Shown here: piece by piece, positions 11,899 to 24,631 of the stretch
Position numbering within the stretch: the stretch's first letter is position 1
Layout: each line of letters opens with the position of its first letter
From: Clitopilus passeckerianus
Taxonomy: Eukaryota; Basidiomycota; Agaricomycetes; Agaricales; Entolomataceae
Direction: 5' to 3'
Length of the DNA: 64,000 nucleotides
NCBI GenBank assembly: GCA_944990035.1
Contig: CALYLX010000142.1
Span: 1,116,001 to 1,180,000 of the forward strand
Translations under genes and position numbers: made by a program
The notes under the pieces: model-generated
What the model was told of the DNA's origin: nothing
Databases searched by the model: none
The model's input: only the letters and a program-made list of their open reading frames with translations

Positions 11899-12441
11899 TC
11901 AAGACAATGCGTACGTTGGTAGAGATTCAAGCCCCAATGCTTTTTGAACCCGTTCCCTCTCTGCGAAGGCATGAGATAATGATGGTGGAGTGGCTGCAAT
12001 GGTGTCAAGGGTCTGCCTGGCCTCTTCATAGGTATACTTTGGCTCGGCGCTGTTAATTTCCTTCTGGTCCTTTATCCTCATCCGTAGCTTCATGCCCTCC
12101 CAACCAAGAAGTTCTGACTGTGTTTTCGCAACGTAGTTGTCAATTCCACCATGCTTTTAGTGACTTTGATCAGCAACCTTTGCCAAAAGTGCGTGCAGTT
12201 GTCGTACCTTCTTAATGGTACGCAAAGCCCTCGTGGTGAGTTTGACTGTTACATTATGCCCAAGAGTATCCGAGAACAAGCGTTTGCGCTGGACGTTTGG
12301 GAGCCACGTCCTTCGTGTCTTGTGCTTGGAGAACGGTACATTGTTACCGGAGAGCCGAGTTTTTCCTTGGAAAAGGCCGAGCTGTGCCCTCTTGAAAGGC
12401 TGAGAGGTCAGAGCCTGAAACAGAGCTGTTGTTGGCCACAT
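11899..12441 (-). CDS. MRPL24: Mitochondrial large-subunit ribosomal protein bL28m
   Basis: Component of the mitochondrial 54S subunit. The first exon begins MWPTTALFQALTSQPFKRAQ, continues LGLFQGKTRLSGNNVPFSKH, and has KTRRTWLPNVQRKRLFSD and LTTRALRTIKK. This is the L28 core (GxxNxxSHSxxKTKRxWxPN-like). One intron (gtacga...) separates it from HGGIDNYVAKTQSELLGWEG, MKLRMRIKDQKE and a short tail ending ESLPTYALS. The bacterial-like L28 fold and extra C-terminal residues fit fungal Mrpl24. It lies next to two other mitochondrial genes on the same strand. Confidence 0.9.
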
Positions 12442-13044
12442 GAGATGGAGGTAAGGAGCGGACGAATTTTGTGAGTGTCAGGGTATCTCCGATGCTGGGC
12501 GTGCTCCATTTGGAAGGAGCACCTTTCGTCCTTCTTCTCCCAAATCCACCCGTTGAGCGCGTCTGCCAGCTGGGGTAACTGAACAAAGCGAATGGCGAGG
12601 TCTGGACTTCAGAAGGAGGTGTTAGCTCTGTACAGAAGGTATGAAGTTCTGCTAGTGGATTTGAATGACCCCCTCGCTGACTGTTGCACATGATTACAGA
12701 GCCCTCCGGATGGTTCGAACGAAACCTGCAACTACCAGAGGCAAATTCCACCTCTATGTACAATATACTTTCCACCAAAATGCTGCAAGAGTTTCTCCGC
12801 GTAATGTCAGCGCAATAGAACATATGCTTAGAACTGGGCGAAGACAGCTCGAGATGTATGAAGATCATGCAGTCAAAGATTGTTGGGTCTCTGGAGAAAT
12901 GATTGCTTGGAAGGAAAGCAGAAGGACATTGCAATTGTGTCAAGCAATGAAAGCAATAGCAACTTCGAATTATAATAATCAAGCATTATTTATTGCTACT
13001 GTATATACTAAATAAAACCCTGCATCTGTCTTTACTGGCAGACA
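12442..13044. other. Intergenic region
   Basis: Gap between bL28m and uL29m, both minus. A 212-codon open frame (12344-12982 minus) crosses it and overlaps the bL28m start in another frame. It has no family resemblance, so I leave it as 5' leader and promoter of bL28m. Confidence 0.4.
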
Positions 13045-13967
13045 TTACACCGTCTGCTGGACGGTTTCCCGAACAACCTGAGATTCCTCTGCAATGGGAG
13101 TAGGCTCTGGAGTTGCAGTAGCAGGACTTGATTCAACCTCAACTGCTTCTACCCCCACCACTCCCACTTCAGCTGGTGTCGAATCAGCAGCCTCCGTCGT
13201 GACAGCTGGAGGCTCGGGTGAAGTTCTACGTTTTTGTGAATACTTCTTGGCAGCATCAAGCTCTGCCTTCCTTGCGCGCTCAAGGTATTGCAGAATTTTC
13301 TCCTCTTCTCCGACGTCCTGCTCAGCCTCAAGCAGTTCAACGGCTCCTTCATATGCCAACCGGCGCTCGTTCAAGACAGCCTTAATGCGGGCCATTGAGA
13401 TGCGGACCTGGCGCCGAGATTAGCATACAATCGTTGGATGATGTCGTATAACGTACGCAGTACTGCTTCTGCTTCGACACTTGGTTGTCTTTGTCGACGC
13501 CACTCCTCCGAGCCTCAGCCCTCTGAGTGGCGAGAAGGTTGCGCTCCCTGAGTAGGACATACCACAAAGTGTGGAGGTCACGGAAGCTTTTCAGACGCAA
13601 TTCTGAAGCTTTCCAGTCCCGGCCTATAGATTGTTGAATAATATAATGCCACAGTAGGTGCTAGAAACTCACCAGTCAGGTGTTCTTGCATCTCGGGGGT
13701 CTCCAGTGTCAGGTATTTCTCCTCCCCTCGCAGATCTGTAACATTCGGCTTCTGCCTAAAGAATGCGTAGAGCCCATGGTCTTCCAGGACAGGGACCTTC
13801 CCTTTTCCAGCACTATAGGTCGATAATTTAGTGGGTGAGGGCTGGGTCTGAAGCTCCGTTGGTGAACTCGTAGTTGCAGGGACCACCTGAGCGTATGTTC
13901 TGGCAGTCACAGAACGCTTCAGAAGACGTGAAGTATTTTTGGCGACATTCCGTGAGAGTGACAGCAT
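13045..13967 (-). CDS. MRPL4: Mitochondrial large-subunit ribosomal protein uL29m (MRP-L47 domain)
   Basis: Subunit of the mitoribosome near the exit tunnel. The start [20 protein letters not shown] is a typical presequence. The MRP-L47 domain follows: [25 protein letters not shown], then across introns [40 protein letters not shown] and [20 protein letters not shown]. The C-terminus is Glu/Pro/Val-rich and ends ETVQQTV. Two or three introns. An upstream in-frame extension to 14114 exists but lacks presequence character. The gene is head to head with RAD50, with about 265 bp between start codons. Confidence 0.92.
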
Positions 13968-14232
13968 ACTTGAGGTCCCAGCTATTTCGAGACGTATGCC
14001 GAAAGAATTTGAACGAAATAGTACGAGCCCGACAGCGACCTTTCCGTGGCGACTTGGTCGAGGATTTTCGCTGGAAGCTGGCAAGTGTTTAGTTCGAGAC
14101 GTGCAGCCAAACAAAGCTTGCCGCGGTCACGATCGCGTGACTAGCGATGTGACATAACGCGTCCACGAAATTGTGGGAGGTGGCCACCTTGAATCGAAGA
14201 GGTTCCGCTCAGTTGACTCGGTTTCTTTCAAA
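13968..14232. promoter_or_regulatory. Shared divergent promoter of uL29m and RAD50
   Basis: Only about 265 bp separate the two start codons, so both promoters and 5' leaders must lie here. I see no convincing TATA box. This is inferred from gene arrangement only. Confidence 0.5.
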
Positions 14233-17200
14233 ATGGCGCACCTCGACAAACTCGCACTGAGAGGCATAAGAGCCTTTGACGACAAGTCACTCTCTGTCAT
14301 AGAATTTTTCTCTCCAGTCACTGTGATAGTCGGACATAATGGGAGTGGCAAGACGACCATTATTGAATGTTTGAAGTATGCCACCACCGGCGACCAGCCT
14401 CCGAACACTCGTGGAGGAGCATTCATTCATGATCCAAAAATGGCCAATGAGAAGGAAGTGAAGGCCCAGGTCAAGCTCAAGTTCCATGCAGCAAATGGGG
14501 CACGCATGCTCGTGGCAAGGAACCTGAGTGTAACATTGAAGAAGAATGGAGCCTTGACCATGAAGACTCTGGAGAACATTCTGACATTGGAGGGTGGAGG
14601 CGTCGGTGGAAAGGTGCGCTTCGTGTTTCTATGATATGTTCTGGGAGCTGAACAACGGCACATAAAGAGAGCCACTATTTCAACGAAATGTGCAGAACTT
14701 GATGCCGAGATACCCCATCTCTTGGGTGTTTCCAAGGCTGTGCTTGAAAATGTTATTTTCTGCCACCAAGAAGATTCTTACTGGCCTCTCGCTGAGCCCG
14801 CTGCTCTCAAGAAGAAATTCGATGACATCTTTGAAGCCACTCGGTAAGGCCCAGAACGACTTTCCAGGGACGTCTTGTTGACCAACATCGTCTCGTTTCA
14901 GCTACACGAAGGCTCTTACAAACATCAAAGATCTTCGTAAAGACCGAGTTGCAGAACTCAAAGCTGAGAAGGAACGCTTAACAGGTCTTCAGCGGGAGAA
15001 GCAGCATTCGGATAAGCTTAGGGGCCGCATATCTGAGCTCAACTCGCTCATCGCTGCGAAGGAAATGGAATACGAAGAGACGAAGAGGCAGTACGAGGCA
15101 ATTGTGGATGCCAACCAGAAGTTCTATGACTACGCTAGCAAGTTCCGGGAGATGTATAAAGAGGTTGAGGCCCTCGAAGAGAAGAAGCGCATGCTCCAGA
15201 ATGACTACGACGAAGCCAAGCTTAATTGCGAGGAAATATCTAGTACGTGGTGACTGGCTCTCTTTTGGCGCTCGGCACTTATACACCGTACAGTGTCGGA
15301 GGAAGAGCTACAAGCTAAAGTTCAATCATTCGATGAGGATATTAACGCTCGTAAGCAGAAGCGAAGGGTCGAGGAGGATAGGAGGCAAGACCTTGAAGAA
15401 GAACTGACGGACATTCGTCGGCAGCATACTAGCTTGGTCTCTCAGCTCGGTGGTCTGAAATCGGAAGCAGAGGTAGATATTCCCCTGAATGCTTACCTCA
15501 GAATTGTTTTCCTTCAACTTTCTTCGACAGGCTCAGGAAGCAAGGCTCCAGGAGCGCGAACAACTGATCCGTGAAATTGGTGATAAATTCCATATCAAAG
15601 GATATGACCACTCTCCTCTCGAACGTGAAGAAATTGTCAACTTCTTGTCGCGACTCAATGAAACCCAAAGAAAGCAGCGCAGCGAGTACGAGAAGTTACA
15701 GGTACATATTCTTCATCCACAGGTAGGAATGCATACTCAACTTTCGCAGACGGAGTTGCAAAACAAGACCGACGAATTCAACCGCAGGCAACGCGAGCTG
15801 GACAATGCACTCAGCCGACACAAGCTGGAGAAAGATAATCTCCGTACTCAGACTGTGAGCCTGCTCCTTTTAAAATACCTTCGCTATTACTCAAGACCTC
15901 TGTAGTCCGAAAAGCAGTCATCCATCACAACCATGGAACGAAAGCTTGAAGATCAAGTCGACCTTTCGGCACGGCTGGAACATCTCGAAGGCGATATCAA
16001 GGAGAAGAGAAATCGTCTGGCTACCGTAAGAGCTGACCAGGAAAAGGCGCAGTGGGACACCCAAATCAGCGACAAGACTACGGAAGGGCGAAGGCTAGAA
16101 GAAGCACGAGAAAACCTGAACAAGGAACTCTCGACTCTCAGCTTGCAGGCCAATTCACGCGCTAAGTTGGACCATGTCAGAGCCAGCGTTAAGACCAAGA
16201 ACGCGGAAGTCGCTAGCATGTATGTGATCCTTGGTGTCTGATTCTAAATTCCCTGATTTTTTGCTAGCTTGTCAATTGTCAACTCCAAGCTTCGAAAACT
16301 GGGAGCTGGGGAAGTCGACGCCGAAGGCATCGACGACGAAGTCAACCGTGTCTCAACGTGAGGTCAAACGATCAGAATGACATTATACCCCTAACATTAC
16401 AATGCTTTGCAGTCAGCGGGAGCAGAAGCATTCGGAACTGGAGCAAGGATACACCTCTGCCAATAATGAGCTGCAGCGAGTGGAGACAACCCTCTCCAAC
16501 TTGAGATCTCAGCTCAAGTCGAAAACTGAGGAGGCAAAAGGTAAGTGAATTTTATACCCGTAGTGACATTTGGAACTGAAAAATGCTAGCTCTTGACAGA
16601 CGCTTGAAAGCTGAGCTCCAAGATACGGAATTTGATAACTTAGATGTTGCCCTCAAAGAAGCAGCAGTTGAGGTTGAACACCGCAGAATGTTTGTAACGT
16701 CTTTCCAGCATTAAGACGAGAGCCTAATATTATACATTGTATAGGCTGGTAGGAAGCATGAGTGGCGGGAGCGCCGTTTACGATTCTTTGCTACGGGTCG
16801 GCAAACAGAAGAAAACCTGCTCGGCCTGCAATCGGCATATGAATGACCAAGAACTCGCCGTGTTTGAGAGATGTGTAGGTCACATAAACTTATTATGTCA
16901 AGGAGCAAGCTAATATCAAACCCTCAGCTACAAGATTTGATGAAGAAAGCGTCACCCTCAGAACTTGCAAGAAACAAGGCGGAACAGCAGGAATGGGAGG
17001 AAGCGCTGGAGAGCTTCCAGAAGCTTCGCCCAGTGCAATCCCTGCGAGACCAGATCAGGGTTCGAGATATACCAGCCCTCGAGAAACAAATCAAGGAGCA
17101 GGAGGAAGTTCAGCCCGGCCTATCCACAAAAGCCGATGAGGTATGTTCGCTCCACGCGTTGAGGCCTTGACGCTGAACCCGAGGTCCCGACAGATCCAGG

Positions 17201-19299
17201 AAAGCCTTGACAAGATCAAGAGAGAAATCAAAACTACCCTTGAGCTAAAGGAACACGCTAAGATGATCGCACATCACCGCTCCGAGATTTCAAGGGCAGA
17301 GGATGAGGCTTCCAGTTTGGCAAGTGACTTGCTCATCACAGGGTCTGCAAAGACAGCCGACCAGGTCCAGGGAGAGCTCGACAAGATTTCTTTGGCAATG
17401 TACGATTTCATAGAACACCTACCATTCGTGGTCTTACGCCTCCTACAGCCGCGTAGTTGACCGCGAGAAGGCGAAGTTGTCAAATGATCGAGAAATCCAA
17501 AGGGAGATGATTCGTGCCTTGGAGGCTAGCCTTCATACAATGGAACTCAAGGAGATGGATGTACGGGGGGAAATCAAAGAGAAAACAACGCTTGAAACTC
17601 GTATAGAGGAATTGAGGCAGGAACTTGTTTCCCATTCAGAGCGCCTGAAGGTAGGAATGTGTGCATGTTCAACCCAATATTTTACTGACCTCGGTCGTAG
17701 GAACTTGATGCCAAGATAATCAAAGCTAAAGCTCCTCTCGACGAACTCGAAACTCAGTTCAAAGGCATTCAGACGGAGTTGCAGATCAAGATTGCAGATG
17801 CTCAGCGAGTCAGCCAGAATCTGAACTTCCACATCGATAAACTTGGCGTTCTCAACAAGGCAGTTGAACGGTAAGCCTTTTGTAGCAACCGGCCATACCA
17901 TGTCATAACCTTCCCTAGCTACGTCAAAGAGAAAAGGGGACGAATGCTGGACGAATGCTCGTCTAAAATCGAAGAAGCCGAGATACAGATCAAAGAGCTT
18001 GACGAAAGCGTTGCCGCGGCACGAGAGATCGTCAAGCGCATCGACAACGAGATCAGCTCGAGCGGTACGCAGATGGCCAACCTTCGGGAAAATATACGCA
18101 TACGGAAACTTGAACGTGAGATGCAAAAGACACAAGTTAGCATCGATTCCTACGATATGGAAGAGGCTGCCAAAGCACGAAGGAATTTTGACGAAAAATA
18201 TGGTCCAGCGAAGGAAAAAGAGAATCAACTGCACGGCGCTGTGAGTTCTCCTGTGGTCGAAGGAGTTCTTTGGGACCCTAATTATTTCATAGTGGTCTCG
18301 CCTTGGGGGAGAAGTGAGCTCCAACAAGGCAACCCTTAAAGGTCTCCAATCCGATCTAAAGGAGTTCAAAGATATCAGCAAGAGATATACGGACCAGTTG
18401 ATTCGAGTGAAGGTACAATCACACCTTATATCACACCCACACCGACGTTTATGAATACTTTTAACAGATGTCGGATATGGCGAATAGCGACCTGGAGAAA
18501 TATGCTAAAGCACTAGACAAGTGAGTACTCAAAGAGAATGTCGACTATTACTCATACTTCAGTCAGTGCCATCATGAAATACCACGGTCTCAAAATGGAG
18601 GAGGTCAATGATACAATGAAGCATCTTTGGAATAAGACATACCAGGGCACAGGTTTGCAAGCGACCCGAAATCGGTTGGGCAGAGACTGATTGTTGAATT
18701 CTAGATATCGACGGTATCAAGATTGTGTCAGACGCCGAGGGTGGAAACACTGCCAGGCGGTCCTATAACTACCGAGTAAGTGAGGATAACACTCTGGAGA
18801 GTGGCTTATTAAAAACCAGCTAGGTGGTTATGACAAAAGACCAAGTAGAGATGGATATGCGAGGGAGATGTTCCGCGGGCCAAAAGATGTTAGCTTCGAT
18901 CATCATTCGATTAGCTCTCTCAGATTCGTTTGGTCAGAACTGCGGCATTCTTGCGCTAGATGAGCCTACCAACGCTTTGGATACGGAGAACATTGAAGCA
19001 CTTGCGGACAGCTTGGTCGAGTACGTCACAAGTGGAACAACACATGGTCTATACTAATAGGACGAGGACAGTATCATCAACGAACGAAAGTCACATAGCA
19101 ACTTCCAGCTGATCATCATTACTCACGACGAGAACTTTTTGAGAAGATTAGGGCAGAGCGATGTCATGGAGTACTACTGGTAGGTTTATCGAAAACATAT
19201 TTGTATCCTGATGCTTGACTGACACGTTGATGTAGGCGTGTATCTCGCAACGAGCGACAGAAATCTGAGATCGTCAGGCAGAGGGTAAGGGACGAGTAA
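14233..19299 (+). CDS. RAD50: RAD50 ATPase of the Mre11-Rad50-Nbs1 DNA double-strand break repair complex
   Basis: SMC-like ABC ATPase that tethers broken DNA ends and activates Mre11 and Tel1/ATM in the nucleus. The start [20 protein letters not shown] leads to Walker [15 protein letters not shown]-loop region [20 protein letters not shown], and long heptad-rich coiled coils from about 14.9 to 18.4 kb. The zinc hook CSAC ([16 protein letters not shown]) is at 16818-16829. The C-terminal ATPase half has signature [20 protein letters not shown], Walker [13 protein letters not shown] and switch [12 protein letters not shown], ending RQRVRDE. About 20 short introns; length around 1300 residues, normal for the family. 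All catalytic motifs are present, so it looks functional. Confidence 0.97.
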
Positions 19300-19451
19300 C
19301 CGTAGACTTGACTATTCTATCTATGCTTTCAAATGTTTGTACTATACTGATGATCATAATTGCTTTCAATTCGTTGGCCAGATGAGTGACGCGACGCGAC
19401 GCGTTATTTGGCGTATATTTGGTCCCATCTCTCTTGAACGTTGAACTTGAA

Positions 19452-20949
19452 ATGCCACTGTCAGACACCATTCGCTTGGAGCCGCTTTCCAATGCTCGCA
19501 ATCAGGCCATCGCAAATTCGCCAATCAAGGCAGGATCGACTATAATCACTGTCAATGCCTTCGCGACAGTGCTTCTTCCTTCGCAAAAGGGATTGCGCTG
19601 TGATGAATGCTTCCAGATCTCTTCAGAAACTCGCCCTCTGAGACGGTGTCAAGGATGCGCATCATATTGGTACTGCAGCACTGCTTGTGAGATTGAATCT
19701 AGTCCCCATTTCTAGTGGTGGCTCAGGAAAGACTCGTAGGCCAGACTTCCCAGTGGAATGCGCATCACAGAAGGATGTGTAAAGTCTATAATTCATTCAC
19801 GACATCAGGAGAATACCAGGCGTTGGAATCGCACCAGAAAATGGACGCAATCCTCCTTGCACATTTTATATCAAGCTTGAAAAGCCCAGTTACTCCTGAT
19901 CCGGGTAATACACAGGCGAACGATGAGGTCGTTTTCCACGATTTACTCCAAGGTCCCGACCTTGGCTTTCTCCCTCCGATCCCAAAATTTAAGACGACGG
20001 TTTCTAACCAAGAAGTTCGGGATATATATCTTCGATTCGGGAACAACAATTTCACTATCCACTCCCACTTGAACTCTGTCGGCCACGGGGTCTTCCCACT
20101 CGCAAGCCGTTTGTTCAATCACTCTTGTCTACCGAATGCTGCTGCCAAATATCATTTTACCTCGTCAGCGCCTGTCCAAATGGAAATCATAGCCCTGAGG
20201 GACATTCTTGCAGATGAACAGGTACGGCCAAGCTCTCTTAGCTTTTCACTTCTTCTCAAGAATGCACTCACCATACAGGTCTGCATACCATACGTTGATC
20301 CTGCATTAACGAAGACTCGAGAAAAGATCTTCGAGCTAACATATGGCTTCAAATGCGGTTGTAATTCTTGCATATGGCTTCGCGATCTAGGAACCATTCC
20401 ACCCCCTCCAAAAACCCCCAAGGACATCCAATCAATCTACAGACTTCTTCGTGAACACACGCACGTCGATGAAACCATTTCTTCAGGTTCATTAACCCAG
20501 TCTGGGCCTGCCGGAGGCGTACCCCGAGAACTAGTCTGCGTCTTTGACGAATTGTTCATGACAGCGCTATCTGAGTCATTCAGCAATACCTCTCACGATG
20601 GTCCTTACGATACTGCACTGGAGACGGGAATAACACTAACAGCGCTCTATCTCCTCATTTACCCTCGTAATTACCCTCAAATCGGTGAACTCACTCAACA
20701 TTTGTTTCCGCTCCGTTAATCTGACTGCTCCACTTTTCAGGGTTGCATCTTCTCGAACTCGCCAAGGTTGCTTGGAACATGCTGGTTAGCGAATCGGCGG
20801 AACACATAAACGAAGTTAAACTCAAATCAAAAGCCAAGTCGCTTTTGCTACTAGCCGGGAACATCTTGCAAGTCCTTGGGCCAGAGGGAGACGAAGGGGG
20901 GCCACTCGAAGAAATGAAGGTTTTAGGATCCCTTTTGGACGCAGAATAG
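19452..20949 (+). CDS. SET and MYND domain protein (SMYD-like putative lysine methyltransferase)
   Basis: SMYD proteins are S-adenosylmethionine-dependent protein lysine methyltransferases with a MYND finger splitting the SET domain. The start is MPLSDTIRLEPL. The MYND finger is CDECFQ...RRCQGCASYWYCSTAC, an intron (GTGAGA...CGTAG), then QTSQWNAHHRRMCK, giving all Cys/His ligands. The SET core reads GVFPLASRLFNHSCLPNAAA (NHSCxPN) and, after an intron, YVDPALTKTREKIFELTYGF with post-SET CGCNSC. A helical C-terminal region (LHLLELAKVAWNMLVSESAE) ends LGSLLDAE. At least four introns. Substrate unknown. It starts about 150 bp after the RAD50 stop on the same strand. Confidence 0.88.
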
Positions 20950-21368
20950 ATTTCCTATGTCATCAACAAAGTTCAAACGCCAAGGTCGCATTCTCAGAAC
21001 GGAAGCGAATAAGGGGGGATTAGCCCATGCCATCATTCATGCCATCATCATCTTTCTGACGCTGGAAGTCAGAGTTCGACTTGTTCTTACCAGCCGATGT
21101 CTGGTTTGTATTTATTCTGAGCCGAAGCTCACATACACTCATCTTAGCGCGTGTTTTGATTGACTTTACGCTCTCAATTGGCTGGACGAATACTTCGATG
21201 GGACCGGGCTAAGCGATCCATCATGTCTTTCTCTACATCTGTCCTTCTTCGGCTCAAACCCAGCCCTGATATGTTTGGATATGTACACGCCTGATTTGCC
21301 ATTCGGTTCTACTACGGCGCTGACAGGCAATATTAAATGAGACTAACCTGTTTTGTGAAAAATTCCAG
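20950..21368. other. Intergenic region
   Basis: Gap between two plus-strand genes. No motif recognised; likely the SET/MYND 3' UTR and the promoter of the membrane protein gene. Confidence 0.4.
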
Positions 21369-23149
21369 ATGCTTTCGTGGCCCTTTGGCACCCTCGCCAT
21401 GTCTCCTGCCTTGCTTTACAGGTTGCGGTCAACCTTAACACCTGTTATGCACTGGCTTCCTCCGCTCTCCTCCCGTCGCTCTTTTCACCGCCTACGTTCT
21501 TTGCATCTCCAAAATCGCACTAGCTCGAAGCAGCTCAGTGTCTCTAAAGCCGAGTCTCAACTAGCAGAAGTAGCTCCCTCCCCTAACAATGCCATTCCTT
21601 TACGACCAATACGACGAGGCCCTCTTGAGGGGCGCTCCGTTGTAACTCTTGCTCTCGTTATCTCTGCCATCTTCATTTTCGTTCTATGTATATGTTTCCT
21701 TGGTGCAGACAGTCCCGACGAGGAGTACTTCAAGATGATGCTGAAAAAAACCGCCGAAGAGAATCCTGGGGTATGACATTGGCCTTGTTTTGTCACAATC
21801 GCCTGCTCATAGCTGTCAACTAGCTTGTACTCATCGGCGAAAGCGTCGACGTCGACATCGACGAGCCCGCGATCACACTACGATGGGCCATCTACGCGTG
21901 TGGTCAAGATTATATGTTGCCTGGTTCCGAGGGTGTTCACGGTTCCAAGTACTGTGGGCTGCCCAACAAGGCGCTCTATGTATTCGTTGACAAGTAGGTT
22001 CTCTGCAGAAGGGACGTTTCTTGGTTGCTGACAATTGGCCTCGTTCAGCGAACCAAAGCCTGATCTTGTCTACGACCCCGCGCAGATTCCTTTAGACGGT
22101 CGGACGGGCACTCGACGAAGGTCGGTATACCACGCTTAGCTTCATGCGACCCAAGCCCTAATTCTTCTCGGCAGCATCCAGAACCTTTACCAATTCGATA
22201 GCGACCATGTTCTCGACGTCCACGAAGCACGACTTTACCCGTTCGACACGTACGAACTCTCAACCACCCTACGTGCAATCACTTTCGACAACCATACGCT
22301 ACCCATCCAGAGGCTCACCACCATTGACATGACGTCCAGCTTCGACGTTTGGACTGAGGATTCTCCAAGCTACTCTAACGCGACTCAGGATGAGCAGCAC
22401 TCAAGCCGCGACATGCTCCTCCGCGTTAGTCGACCTGGAGTTCATCGGTTCATCACCATGTCTCTATTCTCTATCGCTTGGATTATGACCCATATAACTA
22501 TTGGGCTCGTCCTTCTCGTTAGGAGGACTCATAATGCAAAGAGGAACTACAAATACCTTGTGTTTGCTGGCGCGAAGCTGATTGCTCTCCAACAATTCCG
22601 TCAAACAATGCCAGACGCACCCGGACTCGACGGTAAGCATATTCCTCTATATTATATCGACCCTTTGATATTTATTTCACCCCTGTCTCAGGTGTTCTAA
22701 TTGGTGAATAATTCGTTTTGGTTTTTTTCTAATCAACACCGGCTAACAAAACGCCAGACACCATTGGTTTCTTCCCGCAGATGATCATCTCTGGCACTTG
22801 TGCTCTGATAATTCTGTTCATAATCCTCAGCAGAGAGCTTGACCAGGCGAATTCTGAGTCTGAGGAGTCGCAGGAACCCAGTCAAGCTCTCGTATACCAA
22901 CCCAGAGGCCCTCGTGGTCCTTCAAGTCCAAGTCCAAGAAGCCCACGCTATTCCAAGCAAATTGACAACCGCCCACCAGCCATACCATCTCCCACCTCAA
23001 ACTCCTTCGAGATTGCGCAATATGAGGCGTACCGTATGGTGAAGCAAATGAGAGGTGAATACGTATTCCCACCAGTGCCGGTTCGCCAGTCGATTTCTGG
23101 AATGCCCCATCGGAGGACCAAGACGCTGGCTAGTGTGAAGGAGGATTAA
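21369..23149 (+). CDS. DUF4436-like multi-pass membrane protein
   Basis: The first exon has a basic N-terminus and one clear membrane helix (VVTLALVISAIFIFVLCICF). Spliced exons give a lumenal or extracellular domain: LVLIGESVDVDIDEPAITLR, GVHGSKYCGLPNKALYVFVD, EPKPDLVYDP and LYPFDTYELSTTLRAITF, whose YPFDxY motif is what I associate with DUF4436. Further helices follow: FITMSLFSIAWIMTHITIGL and, after an intron, the DTIGFFPQMIISGTCALIIL segment. The cytosolic tail is Pro/Ser-rich. At least five introns. An internal Met at 21399 is an alternative start. The family assignment comes from remembered layout. Function unknown. Confidence 0.75.
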
Positions 23150-23417
23150 ACGATTTTTTAGAGATGAACAATTCCTGTAATTATTCTGTACTTTATTTTC
23201 TGTTGGTTGATAGTTGGACAGTATTAAACCGTTTTAATATCACACATTCATGATACCACGCGGAGGGTCGCCAGAATCTGAGATAGCGTCTGATAGCGTT
23301 GAATAAAGATTGTTTGCCTAGGTCGTGCGAAGGCTTCAGAACGCCAAGAGATGATCTCATGGAGCGACAAGGAATACATATTTCTGGGCGTCCTTTACAG
23401 ATAGTACCTACACGGGT

Positions 23418-24337
23418 CTACTCTCCGAACAGCCGTTTTCTGGGGAAAATTATCAGTGTCGGAGCCAAGGTAGAGTTAAGCGTTACTTACACTCGTTCTG
23501 GGGGTTCACTGAAGAAATTCCGCCCTCCGACCATTTCCCGTGTCCAAACATCCCTCATAAACCAGCTTACATGCCCAACCGCGCAGCCGAGGAGGTCACC
23601 TGTGGCCGCCTTTGGCGAGCCATTGAGGACCCATGAGAACGCGATCAATGCAAGCGGGAGGTAGGGTGCAGTGATGGTGAACAGTCCAAAGAGTGAAATC
23701 GGGGTAGATGGATGCCTCCTCGACCACATGTATATTGGAACGAAAGCGAGAGATGACGAGAGGAAAGGGAGATTAAAGAGAGGAGAGAGAAGCTGTTGAA
23801 GCAAACCTCAGCTGATGGTCGGGCTGAAGGCGAGTGGAGAAACGTACAAGGAGCATAGCAGAAGAGAGGAACAGTAGCCAAAAGTAATCTGCCTTTCTGT
23901 TTGCGAATGAAGACTCCTCGAGCATTCTGCTATATCGCATGCTGTGCGCCAGTGGTTAAGCACGGAACATGCAGACCAAAGAGTCGAGAGGCCTTACAAG
24001 AAGAAGAGATGGAACACAAAGTCCAGCGAAATGGGACCAAACCAGAAGAAGTTGGTAGCTGCGCGCCAAAGCTGTCACAGAAACAGTCATCAGCCTATCC
24101 TCTGCAAGTGAACAAGTTTCTTGCGCACCTGTCCCTGCACCCATGTACTCTTAGGACTATAATACAGTTGCAGCGTGGTTACTAGATGACATTGCTAACA
24201 GAAGTATTTCAGCTTGCATCGCCAGGCCATTCAAGGACAGTCCATACCACAGCCAAGCTCGTCAACACACACAACGCCAGCCACCCACGAGTGATAGGTG
24301 GCACCTGAATCACCCAAGCCTCAATCCCAACAGGCAT
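23418..24337 (-). CDS. Derlin-family ER membrane protein (Der1/Dfm1-like)
   Basis: Derlins are inactive rhomboid-fold proteins that help move misfolded proteins out of the ER for degradation (ERAD). The start MPVGIEAWVIQVPPITRGWL places the first helix. Exons then give YYSPKSTWVQGQ, LWRAATNFFWFGPISLDFVF, HLFFL, YSRMLEESSF, FNLPFLSSSLAFVPIYMWSR and LGCAVGHVSWFMRDVWTRE, matching derlin order. The tail is read across a gtaagt intron to ...PPERVKRLFGE. Without that intron the protein would end at 23487. Six or so introns; about 220 residues. A derlin SHP/p97-binding tail is not evident. Converges with the DUF4436-like gene. Confidence 0.88.
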
Positions 24338-24631
24338 AACAACGATGAAGCAGTAGAGAACAAACGCCGAGAACGAGGTCCGCACAACTCAGAGAAGTGG
24401 CATCGCCGTGCGTCGCGTCATTGACACGTTCGCCTAACCGATTTGGATTGTCACACGTCACCTCGACTCTCCGATAATAATAACCAAGCTACAACAAATT
24501 CCTGTACCGACCATAGCTAGAAAAGAAAAGGAAATCATAGGTAGATACCCGACAGATAACGAAAGAAAGATATATAGATAAATGGAGCGTTGAACGATAG
24601 TGTGCACGTGTGGTATCATAGGTATACAAAA

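Noticed and set aside
12344..12982. 212-codon minus-strand open frame
   Set aside because: It overlaps the bL28m start in another frame, has no family resemblance and reads like translated untranslated sequence.
17533..18381. 282-codon minus-strand frame
   Set aside because: Antisense of the RAD50 coiled coil; long antisense frames are common there because of codon bias.
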